Assembly: GCF_001277215.2 (NCBI RefSeq)
Contig: NZ_CP013940.1
Location: 3,100,001 to 3,164,000, forward strand
Direction: 5' to 3'
Origin: Cronobacter malonaticus LMG 23826
GTDB lineage: Bacteria; Pseudomonadota; Gammaproteobacteria; Enterobacterales; Enterobacteriaceae
Length of the DNA stretch: 64,000 bases
Made by a program: the position numbers and the translations under genes. How positions within the stretch are numbered: position 1 is the stretch's first letter; each line of letters opens with the position of its first letter. Shown here piece by piece: positions 35,336 through 44,255 of the stretch. The notes beneath the pieces are model-generated. The model saw only the letters and a program-made list of their open reading frames with translations. It searched no databases and had not been told where the DNA came from.

Positions 35336-36801
35336 ATATGAATACGCTGCGCCAGGATAGCCTGGCGGGGGTGGTTGTCTTTCTCGTGGCGCTGCCGCTC
35401 TGCCTCGGCATCGCCCAGGCGAGCGGCCTGCCGCCCTTTGTCGGCCTGCTGACGGGTATTATCGGCGGGCTGCTGGTCACGGCCTTAAGCCCGTCGCGCT
35501 TCGCGGTCAGCGGCCCCGCCGCGGGTCTCGTGACCATTGTGGTGGCCTCCATTGAAACGCTCGGCTCGTTTTCCGCGTTTCTGCTGGCGCTGGTGCTGGC
35601 GGGCGTTCTGCAAATCGTGCTCGGGCTTATCCGCGCCGGGCGGTTTATTTCGCTGGTGCCGGGCAGCGTCATTAAAGGGATGCTGGCGGCGATCGGCCTG
35701 CTGCTGATTATGCAGCAGATCCCCGTGGCGCTGGGCTCGGCGGATGAAAACAGCCTGCTGGCGGTCTTTCGCGAAGGTTTCACGTTCTCGCCGGTCTCCA
35801 TCGCGGTGGCCGTCGCCGGGCTGCTGCTGATGGCGCTCTGGGGCTCGCCCGCCATTCGGCGCGTGAAAAGCCTCGCGTGGATGCCCGGCCCGCTGGTGGC
35901 GGTGCTGGTGGGCTGCGTCACGACGCTTGTGTTAAGCCGCACGTCGCCCGCGCTGCTTGAGCGCCTGCCGCTTATCACGCTGCCGGAGTTCGCAAGCCTG
36001 GGCGCGTTGGTCTCTGAGCTGGAATCGCCCGCCTGGCAGGCGTTTACCAATCCGTCGGTCTATATCGTCGCCGTCACGCTGGCGCTGGTGGCGAGCCTGG
36101 AAACGCTGCTGAGCCAGGAGGCGCTGAAAAAGTTGCGCCCGCAAAACCCCCCGCCGTCACCGAACCGTGAAATGCTGGCGCAGGGCGCGGGCAATCTGCT
36201 GGCCGGTCTCGTGGGGGCGATGCCGATCACCGCAGTTATTGTGCGCAGCTCCGTGAACGTCAGCACCGGCGCGCAGACTAAGCTCTCTATTTTCATTCAC
36301 GGCGCGCTGCTGCTCATCTGCGTGCTGTGGTTTCGCGAGGTGTTGATGACCATTCCGCTGGCGAGCCTCGCGGCGGTGCTGCTTTATACCGGCTATAAAC
36401 TCGCCACGCCGCGCCTGTTCGTCGAGCAGTTCCGCGCGGGCGCGCAGCAATACGTGCCGTTTCTCGCCACCATTATCGGCATTATCGCGTTTGGGATGCT
36501 GGCCGGGATCGGCATCGGCCTGGTGGCCCAGATAGCCCTGAGCCTGTGGCACAGCCATCGCAACGCGCTGCAGCTGGCGCGCTATGACGATCACTATGTG
36601 CTGCGCATCCACCAGAACCTGACGTTTATGCATAACCCGCACCTGCAGGCGCTGCTGGATAAAATCCCGGAGAAGAGCGTGGTGATTGCCGAGCATGACA
36701 ACGCCGACTACTTCGACCCGGATGTGAAAGCCGTCCTGAGCGACTTCGCGCAGAACGCGCCGCAGCGCGGCATCCGCCTGACGCAGTGGCCGGTAACCTG
36801 A
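35332..36801 (+). CDS. SulP-family anion (probably bicarbonate) transporter
   Basis: The 489-residue SulP/SLC26 permease has around 12 hydrophobic segments from RQDSLAGVVVFLVALPLCLG, the family start. Residues about 405-489 form a short STAS-like cytoplasmic tail (RIHQNLTFMHNPHLQALLDK). Its ATG overlaps the carbonic anhydrase stop, so the pair is translationally coupled. SulP proteins fused to or paired with carbonic anhydrase are thought to import bicarbonate (as cyanobacterial BicA does); sulfate is the alternative. The coupling argues for bicarbonate. Confidence 0.88.
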   Translation: MNMNTLRQDSLAGVVVFLVALPLCLGIAQASGLPPFVGLLTGIIGGLLVTALSPSRFAVSGPAAGLVTIVVASIETLGSFSAFLLALVLAGVLQIVLGLIRAGRFISLVPGSVIKGMLAAIGLLLIMQQIPVALGSADENSLLAVFREGFTFSPVSIAVAVAGLLLMALWGSPAIRRVKSLAWMPGPLVAVLVGCVTTLVLSRTSPALLERLPLITLPEFASLGALVSELESPAWQAFTNPSVYIVAVTLALVASLETLLSQEALKKLRPQNPPPSPNREMLAQGAGNLLAGLVGAMPITAVIVRSSVNVSTGAQTKLSIFIHGALLLICVLWFREVLMTIPLASLAAVLLYTGYKLATPRLFVEQFRAGAQQYVPFLATIIGIIAFGMLAGIGIGLVAQIALSLWHSHRNALQLARYDDHYVLRIHQNLTFMHNPHLQALLDKIPEKSVVIAEHDNADYFDPDVKAVLSDFAQNAPQRGIRLTQWPVT

Positions 36802-36948
36802 CCCAGCCGGGGGCCTTTTTGCCGGCCCCCGCCTCTCCTCTTCGCCACTTTTTGCGCCCTTCAGCTACGTTTATAAGACTCTCCGGGATGAAGCCGATAC
36901 CGCGACGCTGTAGTATCCGGCTGCTTTTAATGACAATAAGGACGCACC

Positions 36949-38037
36949 ATGAACTCGAAAGAGATGTCCAGGGCCTTTTTTATCCTGATCCTGTTTATCG
37001 TTTCGATCCTCTTTTTTAACCTGGTAAAACCGTATCTCTCCGCCGTGCTGTGGGCGGTGATCCTGGCCGTGATTTTCTACCCGATAAAGCGCAGGCTTTG
37101 CCACATGATGAACGGGCGCAACAACATCGCCTCACTCCTGACGGTAGTGCTTATCTGCCTGCTGGTCTTCGTGCCGCTGGCGGTGGTGGCGTCGTCTTTG
37201 GTGAGCGAGTTCAACGCGGTTTACAGCGATGTGCAGGCTAATAACACCACGCTTCCCACCCTGCTGGCCGATGTGGTGCGTATTCTGCCCGACTGGGCGC
37301 AACGGATGCTGGCGGAAAACCAGCTCGACAACGCGACCGCCATTCAGGAGAAAATCTCCGGCGTGGCGCTCAAAGGCAGCCAGTATGTGGCGGGCAGTAT
37401 TTTCCTTATCAGCCGCAACACGTTCAGCGTAGTAATTGGCTTCGGCATTATGCTCTACCTGCTGTTTTTCCTGCTGAAGGATGGCTCGCGGCTGGTGTCG
37501 GTGGTGCTGAGCGCGGTGCCGCTCTCGGATAAAGTCAAACAGCGGCTGTTCCGCCGCTTTGCCGCCGTGGCGCGCGCCACCGTAAAAGGCACCGTTGTGG
37601 TGGCCGTCGTGCAGGGCATTCTGGGCGGCGTGGCGTTTTACTTCGCGGGGATTGGCGCGAGCATTCTCTGGGGGTCGCTGATGGCGTTTCTGTCGCTGGT
37701 GCCTGCGGTGGGCGCCGCGCTTATCTGGGTGCCCGCGGTGATTTATCTCTTCACCACCGGGGCGATTATCAAAGCCGTTCTGCTGACCGCCTTTTTCGTG
37801 GTGGTGGTGGGGCTTGCCGACAACCTGCTGCGCCCGCTGCTGGTGGGTAAAGATATCCGTATGCCCGACTGGCTGATTCTGCTCTCGACACTCGGCGGGC
37901 TGGAAGTCTATGGCATTAACGGCTTTGTGGTCGGCCCGCTTATCGCCGCGCTTTTTGTTACCTGCTGGAACACGTTCTCCGCAGGGCCAGGACGCACGCA
38001 TGCGTTGCCTGAAAAAAGCGAGGATGAAACCGCCTGA
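36949..38037 (+). CDS. AI-2E family transporter
   Basis: The 362-residue membrane protein of the AI-2E (PerM/TqsA) family has seven or eight hydrophobic segments. The family motif AVGLADNLLRPLLVG-like region (VVGLADNLLRPLLVGKD near residue 285) and GGLEVYGINGFVVGPLI follow the conserved pattern. Members export autoinducer-2 or act as antiporters; the substrate here is unknown. It lies 147 bp after the SulP gene and could be in the same transcript or not. Start ATG 36949 is preceded by AAGGA. Confidence 0.85.
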   Translation: MNSKEMSRAFFILILFIVSILFFNLVKPYLSAVLWAVILAVIFYPIKRRLCHMMNGRNNIASLLTVVLICLLVFVPLAVVASSLVSEFNAVYSDVQANNTTLPTLLADVVRILPDWAQRMLAENQLDNATAIQEKISGVALKGSQYVAGSIFLISRNTFSVVIGFGIMLYLLFFLLKDGSRLVSVVLSAVPLSDKVKQRLFRRFAAVARATVKGTVVVAVVQGILGGVAFYFAGIGASILWGSLMAFLSLVPAVGAALIWVPAVIYLFTTGAIIKAVLLTAFFVVVVGLADNLLRPLLVGKDIRMPDWLILLSTLGGLEVYGINGFVVGPLIAALFVTCWNTFSAGPGRTHALPEKSEDETA

Positions 38038-38213
38038 ACAGTTTGAAAAAAGTGCGGTTTAGAACACCGGGGTGGCATTAACGCCCCATTCAAAGCTGTC
38101 CGATGTTACACTCGAAAGGCTTTTTTGTGCGAATTTTACGCATCATATATTCTGTATGATGCGTTTTTGTATCCGCCACGCGCGGGTTTGCATCTTTTCG
38201 GGAGAGTAATTGT

Positions 38214-40647
38214 ATGACGGAAAACAAGACCGGCGGCTCTGAGGGGCTGGCCATCTGGTCTGTATTTACTGGGGCTGGTATTGCTTGCTATCGGCCTCTT
38301 CTTTGTTATCGGCGGCGGCAAGCTGGTGTCGCTTGGCGGCAGCGTCTACTTTCTGATTGCCGGGGTAGTCACACTGCTGTCGGCCATTCAGTTTTTGCGC
38401 CGTCGCGCCTCCGCCGTGCCGCTGTTTATTCTGGTGTTTGTCGGCACGATTATCTGGGCGCTGTATGACACGGGGCTCTCGTTCTGGGGGCTGGTGTCGC
38501 GCCTGATGGTGCCTGCGGGCATGATGCTGCTGGCGTTTCTCACCTGGCCTGCCCTGCGCCGTCGCGAAGGCAAAGCGCCGCTGGCGAAACTCTCTTACGC
38601 GTTCAGCGCCGTTATTGCCGTCGGCATGGTGGTGACGCTTATCCAGATGTTCCAGCCGCACCCGACGGTCGCGTTTAAAGGCGATCCGCTGCCGCTAAAA
38701 CCGGTCGATAAAGAGAACGCGCAAAAAGACTGGGCGAATTATGGCAATACGCCGGGCGGCAGCCGCTTCGTCGCGCTGGATCAGATTAACCGCGATAACG
38801 TTAAAGATCTGAAAGTCGCCTGGACGTTCCACACTGGCGACATTCCTGACAGCCCGACCGGCAACGGCGCGGAAGATCAGCAGACGCCGCTGCAAATCGG
38901 CAATACGCTTTATCTCTGCACGCCGCACAACAATGTGATTGCGGTTGAGGCAGACAGCGGTAAGCAGATCTGGAAGCGCGAAATCAACGCCAAAGCGGAA
39001 GTCTGGAACCGCTGCCGCGGCCTTGCGTATTTCGACGCGACCAAACCTGTCGTGCAACCAACCCTGCCGGGTGCCACACCGGTGCCAGCGCCTTCGCTTG
39101 CCGCGGGTGCCGCCTGCCAGCGTCGCATTCTGATGAATACCATCGACGCGCGCCTGATTGCGCTCAACGCCGATAACGGCGAATTCTGCGAAGGCTTCGG
39201 CAATCACGGCGTGGTGGATCTGAAAGCGGGGCTTGGCGAGGCGCAGGATCCGAAATATCAGCTCACCTCCGCCCCGACGATAGCCGGGACGACGGTGGTT
39301 GTCGGCGGCCGCGTGGCGGATAACGTGCAGACCGATATGCCAGGCGGCGTACTGCGCGGTTTTGATGTGATCACCGGCGAGATGCGCTGGGCGTTCGACC
39401 CGGGTAACGAGGATCCGAACGCCCGTCTGCAACCGGGCCAGCACTATGCGCGCAGCACGCCGAACTCATGGGCGCCGATGTCATACGATCCGGCGATGAA
39501 CACCGTGTTTATCCCGATGGGCAGCTCCTCGGTGGATCTGTGGGGCGCGAACCGCACGCCGCTCGATCATAAATATGGCGCGTCGATACTGGCGCTGGAC
39601 GCCACCACCGGCAAAGAGAAATGGGTGTATCAGACCGTCCATAACGATCTGTGGGATTTCGACATCCCGATGCAACCGAGCCTGGTGGATTTCCCGCAAA
39701 AAGACGGTAAAACCGCGCCAGCCGTGGTGTTCGGCACCAAAGCCGGGCAGATTTTCGTTCTCGATCGCCTGACCGGCAAGCCGCTGACAGAAGTCAAAGA
39801 GCTGCCGATGAAGCCTGGCGATATCCCGAATGAGCAGTACACCAAAACGCAGCCGCATTCGGTCGGTATGCCGCAGATTGGCGCGCAGACGCTGACGGAA
39901 TCGGATATGTGGGGTGCGACGCCGTTCGATCAGCTCGCCTGCCGCATCGCCTTCAAAGGTATGCGTTACGACGGCCTGTTTACCGTACCCGGCACCGATA
40001 AATCCCTGAGCTTCCCCGGATCGCTCGGCGGGATGAACTGGGGCAGTCTCTCCACCGACCCGAATAATCATTACATCTTCGTCAACGACATGCGTCTTGG
40101 CCTGTGGGTGCAGATGATCCCGGCGAATACCGACGCCATCGATCGCGGCAGCAACGGCGGCGAGGCGATTAACACCGGCATGGGCGCGGTGCCGCTCAAA
40201 GGCACCCCGTACGCGGTGAATAAAAACCGCTTTATGTCGCCGCTCGGCATCCCATGTCAGGCGCCGCCGTTCGGCACGCTGTCGGCCATCGACCTGAAAA
40301 CGCAGAAAATCGTCTGGCAGGTGCCGGTCGGCACCGTGCAGGATACCGGTCCGTTCGGGATCAAAATGCGCGCGCCGATGCCGGTGGGCATGCCGACGCT
40401 CGGCGGTACGCTGGCGACGCAGGGCGGACTGGTGTTTATCGCCGGTACTCAGGATTACTACCTGCGCGCCTTTGATTCCTCCACCGGTAAAGAGGTGTGG
40501 AAAGCGCGTCTGCCGGTCGGCAGCCAGGGCGGCCCAATGAGCTATGTTTCGCCGAAAACCGGCAAACAGTATGTGCTTATCTCCGCAGGCGGCGCTCGCC
40601 AGTCGCCGGATCGCGGGGATTACGTGATTGCCTACGCGCTGCCGTAA
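38214..40647 (+). CDS. Membrane PQQ-dependent dehydrogenase (glucose/quinate/shikimate family), frameshifted near start
   Basis: ATG 38214 with GGGAGAG upstream starts MTENKTGGSEGLAIW, which reaches TGG at 38256. The long downstream frame, 795 codons from 38260, is in another phase: LYLLGLVLLAIGLFFVIGG continues the expected first helix. An extra T at 38259 would explain this; removing it gives about 810 residues. The body has an N-terminal four-helix domain and an eight-blade PQQ propeller, with YGNTPGG, QNVHNDLWDFDIPMQPSLVD-like and MWGATPFDQL motifs. E. coli Gcd (796) is a relative; the substrate here may be glucose, quinate or shikimate. If the insertion is real, only a TTG start at 38281 remains, losing the first helix. 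Confidence 0.8.
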
Positions 40648-40662
40648 CCGCGCGTAAATATC

Positions 40663-40687
40663 AAAAGGCCGCCCCGCGCGGCCTTTT
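40663..40687 (+). terminator. Terminator of the PQQ dehydrogenase gene
   Basis: AAAAGGCCGC pairs with GCGGCCTTTT across a 5-nt loop and the T-run continues. It lies 16 bp after the stop and also ends convergent transcription from the LysR gene. Confidence 0.88.
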
Positions 40688-40700
40688 TTATGGGCGCGAG

Positions 40701-41636
40701 TCAGTCGCGCTGCCAGTAGACCGGCGTGCCGAACACCTCCACAAAGTAGTCGATCGCCGCGCGCACGTTGAGCGGCGGGTGACGCGCGTTCGGGTAGATG
40801 GCCGCGATGTGCTGCGCCTCGGTATTAATCGCCGCCTCATACTCCGGCAGCACTTTCACCAGTTTCCCCTGCTTTAGCCACTCGCCTGTCATCCAGTCCG
40901 GGAACAGCACCAGCCCCATGCCGTCGAGCGCGGCGGTGAGCAGCGAATGGGCGTTGTTTGACACCAGCCGCGCGTTCACCGGGTAATGCACCCACGGCTC
41001 GCCGGGTTTGCGCGCCAGCCAGCGGTTCGGCCCCGAGGAGCCGCTGTACACCAGGCACTGGTGCGCGTGAAACGCCTCCGGCGAGGCGGGCGCGCCGTAA
41101 CGCGCCAGATAGCGCGGCGCGGCGGCGAAGTAGTAGCGCTGCTCGCAGAACACGCGGGCGTGAAAGCTCGAATCGGTGAGCGTGCCGATGCGCACGATAA
41201 GATCGGTGGCGTCGCGGTGCGGGTCGACGTAATCGTCCGTCTGGGTTAATGCCAGTTGAAGGCGCGGGTAGCGCTCCGCAAGCCCGGTCAGCCAGGGCGC
41301 GATATGCCGCTGCCCGAAGAACACCGGCGCGTTGATGCGAAGCAGCCCGGACGGCTCAAGCGAGCGGTCCTGAAGCTCGCGCCGCGCCTCGCTGAACTGC
41401 TCGGTAATGCCGCGCGCGTACTGCGCGAACAGCCGCCCTGCTTCGGTCGGGATCACCGCGCGGGTGTTGCGGTAGAAAAGCTGCTGGCCGAGCGCCTCTT
41501 CAAGCTGGCGGACGGTGCGCGAAATCATCGACGCCGATACGCCCTCCCGGCGCGCCACCGCCGAAAAACTCTGCCCGTCAAAGACGCTGATAAAAAGCTG
41601 AAGTGCGCGGATACTCACCGCCCCGCTCTCGTTCAT
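40701..41636 (-). CDS. LysR-family regulator
   Basis: The 311-residue protein has an N-terminal winged helix-turn-helix (about residues 8-66, with FSAVARREGVSASMISRTVR) followed by a periplasmic-binding-like effector domain. It is divergent from the small DMT transporter gene 98 bp away, which it probably controls, and convergent with the PQQ dehydrogenase. The effector is unknown. The ATG at 41636 begins MNESGAVSIRALQLF. Confidence 0.88.
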   Translation of the reverse strand: MNESGAVSIRALQLFISVFDGQSFSAVARREGVSASMISRTVRQLEEALGQQLFYRNTRAVIPTEAGRLFAQYARGITEQFSEARRELQDRSLEPSGLLRINAPVFFGQRHIAPWLTGLAERYPRLQLALTQTDDYVDPHRDATDLIVRIGTLTDSSFHARVFCEQRYYFAAAPRYLARYGAPASPEAFHAHQCLVYSGSSGPNRWLARKPGEPWVHYPVNARLVSNNAHSLLTAALDGMGLVLFPDWMTGEWLKQGKLVKVLPEYEAAINTEAQHIAAIYPNARHPPLNVRAAIDYFVEVFGTPVYWQRD

Positions 41637-41734
41637 CTGTGCGATTCCTGCAAAGGTGTTTCGTCGATCGTAGCGTTTTTTAACGCACCGCGCTCCACTA
41701 CACTGCGCCGCCTGGCATTTTTTTAAGGATTATC

Positions 41735-42169
41735 ATGCAGCTTTTATTAATAGCGCTCGTGATTGCGGGCGGGATGGGGCTTTCGGTTGAGGCGGGCCTG
41801 CTCGGGCCGCTTGGCGGTGAAGTGGGTGATTTCTGGGCGGCGTTCAGCATTTTCGGCGTCGGCGCGGCGCTTACCTTTCTGCTGATGCTGTTTTACAGCC
41901 CGCGCAACAGCCCGTCGTTTTTCGCCCAGCCCGGCTGGCAGCTTACCGGCGGCCTGCTCGGCGCGGGGTATGTGGTTATTCTGACTGTCGCCACGCCGGT
42001 TATCGGCATCGCCATGACCATGATTGGCATTCTGGCGGGGCAGGTCTTCAAGAGCCTGATTATCGATCATTTCGGGCTGTTCGGCGTTGAGCGCCGCCCG
42101 ATAGATAAACTGCGCCTGCTGGCGCTGGGGTTTATTCTCGCCGCCCTCGCGCTGGTCACCCAAAGCTAA
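41735..42169 (+). CDS. Small DMT-type transporter subunit (DUF606/YdcZ family), first
   Basis: The 144-residue protein has about five hydrophobic segments and the AGGMGLSVEAGLLGPLGG opening typical of YdcZ-like half transporters. The next gene, 9 bp downstream, is a paralogue of similar length. Pairs of such proteins are thought to form a heterodimeric channel. The substrate is unknown; given the padC gene nearby, phenolic compounds are possible. The ATG is preceded by AAGGATT. Confidence 0.75.
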   Translation: MQLLLIALVIAGGMGLSVEAGLLGPLGGEVGDFWAAFSIFGVGAALTFLLMLFYSPRNSPSFFAQPGWQLTGGLLGAGYVVILTVATPVIGIAMTMIGILAGQVFKSLIIDHFGLFGVERRPIDKLRLLALGFILAALALVTQS

Positions 42170-42178
42170 GGAACCATA

Positions 42179-42646
42179 ATGACGACAATCATGATTATTC
42201 TCGCCATTCTTGGCGGCGCGCTGCTGAGTATTCAGGCGGCGATCAACGGCCAGCTCGGCGGCAAAGTCGGCGTGTTCCGCTGCGCCTTTCTGACATTCTC
42301 GGTGGGGGCGCTGGTCTGCGCGCTGCTGATTTTCTTCTTTGAGCCGCCGCATGCGACATCGCTTCTGGACGTGCCGAAATGGCAGCTCACCGGCGCGCTG
42401 TGCGGCGTGCCGTATATCGTAATTATGGTGCTGGCGGTGCAGCGCATCGGCACCGCGGTCGCGACGGTGGCGGTGATTTTCGGCCAGCTCGCCATGAGTA
42501 TGCTTATCGATAATTTCGGCTGGCTCGGCAACGCGGCGATCCCGTTCTCGCTAAGCCGTCTCGGCGCGGTGCTCTGTCTCGCCGTCGCGCTGGCGCTGAT
42601 TTATCTCGGCAACCGGCGCACCGCTACGCCTCGCCAAGACGGCTGA
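42179..42646 (+). CDS. Small DMT-type transporter subunit (DUF606/YdcZ family), second
   Basis: The 155-residue paralogue of the preceding gene has five hydrophobic segments and the conserved LLSIQAAINGQLGGKVG opening. The 9-bp gap and similar topology suggest the two products assemble together. Its final 23 bp overlap the 3' end of the convergent LysR gene. Start ATG 42179 follows AAGGAACC. Confidence 0.75.
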   Translation: MTTIMIILAILGGALLSIQAAINGQLGGKVGVFRCAFLTFSVGALVCALLIFFFEPPHATSLLDVPKWQLTGALCGVPYIVIMVLAVQRIGTAVATVAVIFGQLAMSMLIDNFGWLGNAAIPFSLSRLGAVLCLAVALALIYLGNRRTATPRQDG

Positions 42647-43496
42647 ACAGCGCGATCAGCGTGCTGACGGCGGCATCCGGCACCTGCAAATCTTTTTTCA
42701 CCATCAGATGCAGAGGGGTTGCACGCCGCGCGCCGTGAGCGAGCGGCAGCGCGCGCAAAAGCCCCTGCGAGAGCGGGCCTGCGATGCGCGCTTCCGGCAG
42801 CCAGCCGTAACCCACCTGATGCATCACCGCTTCGATAGCCGCATCCACCGTTGAGAAAACCCACTGCTCCGGCGCGCCGCCGGGGCTTTGGGTTTGCCCG
42901 CCCGCAAGCCGGATACGGGCGAAACGCCCGAGCGCTTCATCGCCAATTGGTCCCGGCATCTGCGCCAGCGGATGATCGCGGTGCGCCACCGCCACAAAAT
43001 TCACGTTCATCAGCCATTCGCCGCGCCCGAGGCTGTCTTCACGGCGCGAGAGCACCAGCAGATCGGCGCTGGAGTGGGCGGCGATAACGTCGCTCTGGCT
43101 CTCCAGTACTTCGGTCAGTTGCACCTGCGTGGACGGATGCTGGCGCTGAAACTCGCGCAGGATAGCGAACAGCGTCTCGCGCGGGAAAATGTTGTCCACC
43201 ACCAGATCGATGCGGGTGCGCACGCCGTCGCGCAGCGTCGCGGCATGCGCCTCCACCCAGCTAAAGGCGCTGAGCAGCGGGCGCACCTGCGCCAGCAGCA
43301 GTTCGCCTGCGGGGGTGAGCACCGCGCGACGCCCCTGGGTTTCGAGCAGCGCCACGCCGAGCCGCTCCTGTAGCAGCGCCAGGTTATAACTCACCGACGA
43401 CTGGCTGCGGTGCGTGCTTTCCGCCGCCCGGGCAAAGCTGCCCTCTTCCACCACTTTGTTCAATAAAGCCCATTGTTCCAGCGTTGTTTTGTGCAT
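42624..43496 (-). CDS. LysR-family regulator, probably of padC
   Basis: The 290-residue protein has an N-terminal helix-turn-helix (GSFARAAESTHRSQSSVSYN around residues 16-35) and an effector-binding domain. It is divergent from padC, about 99 bp from it, which is the classical arrangement for a regulator of its neighbour. Phenolic acid decarboxylases are usually induced by their substrate through PadR-type repressors; a LysR here would be another route. The 3' end overlaps the DMT gene by 23 bp. Confidence 0.85.
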   Translation of the reverse strand: MHKTTLEQWALLNKVVEEGSFARAAESTHRSQSSVSYNLALLQERLGVALLETQGRRAVLTPAGELLLAQVRPLLSAFSWVEAHAATLRDGVRTRIDLVVDNIFPRETLFAILREFQRQHPSTQVQLTEVLESQSDVIAAHSSADLLVLSRREDSLGRGEWLMNVNFVAVAHRDHPLAQMPGPIGDEALGRFARIRLAGGQTQSPGGAPEQWVFSTVDAAIEAVMHQVGYGWLPEARIAGPLSQGLLRALPLAHGARRATPLHLMVKKDLQVPDAAVSTLIALFSRLGEA

Positions 43497-43595
43497 AAAT
43501 CATCGAAATTTTGAATCAGTTTTATGCAAAATTAGCGTTATTCATTAAAAAAATAAAGGTCTATGCTTAATTCAACAAAACAAAGGAGGCCAACA

Positions 43596-44102
43596 ATGAG
43601 TAACTTCGACAAACACGATTTAAGCGGTTTTGTGGGTAAACATCTGGTCTACACCTACGACAACGGCTGGAACTACGAGCTGTACATTAAAAACGACAAC
43701 ACCATCGACTACCGCATCCACAGCGGCATCGTCGGCAACCGCTGGGTGAAAGATCAGCGTGTTTATATCGTCCGCGTGGGCGAGAATATCTATAAAGTCT
43801 CCTGGACCGAACCGACCGGCACCGACGTCAGTCTGATTGCGAACCTGGGCGACCGTCTGTTCCACGGCACCATCTTCTTCCCGCGCTGGGTGATGAACGA
43901 TCCGAAGAAAACGGTGTGCTTCCAGAACGAGCATATTGAACAGATGGAAGCCTACCGCGAAGCCGGCCCGGCTTACCCGACCGAAGTGATCGACGAATTC
44001 GCCACCATCACATTTGTGCGTGACTGCGGTGCCAATGACGAAAGCGTCATCGCCTGCCCGGCAAGCGAACTGCCGGCGGATTTCCCGAACAACCTGCGTT
44101 AA
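43596..44102 (+). CDS. padC: PadC, phenolic acid decarboxylase
   Basis: The 168-residue cofactor-free enzyme decarboxylates p-coumaric, ferulic and caffeic acids to vinyl phenols, detoxifying plant acids. The conserved lipocalin-like core is visible in YTYDNGWNYELYIKNDNTID, YRIHSGIVGNRWVKDQ and FPRWV. ATG 43596 is chosen because AGGAGG lies 7 bp upstream; an ATG 11 codons earlier has no site. The divergent LysR gene is probably its regulator and the DMT pair may export substrate or product. The plant-derived substrate fits mmuPM and a plant-associated lifestyle. A terminator follows. Confidence 0.95.
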   Translation: MSNFDKHDLSGFVGKHLVYTYDNGWNYELYIKNDNTIDYRIHSGIVGNRWVKDQRVYIVRVGENIYKVSWTEPTGTDVSLIANLGDRLFHGTIFFPRWVMNDPKKTVCFQNEHIEQMEAYREAGPAYPTEVIDEFATITFVRDCGANDESVIACPASELPADFPNNLR

Positions 44103-44113
44103 TCCTGCCCCTT

Positions 44114-44143
44114 ACGGCCTGCCACCCGGCGGGCCGTTTTTTT
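44114..44143 (+). terminator. Terminator of padC
   Basis: ACGGCCTGCC pairs with GGCGGGCCGT (one wobble pair) across loop ACCC and is followed by seven Ts. It lies 12 bp after the padC stop. Confidence 0.87.
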
Positions 44144-44255
44144 ATCCCACCCCTTCTCTGGTCAAACTGTGACCGCGCTCTCATGGTCTACGCTTAAAGC
44201 ATTACCGTTTCGTCGCAGGTGCCCGCGCCTGTTCAGAGAAAGGATTATCCCGCCT

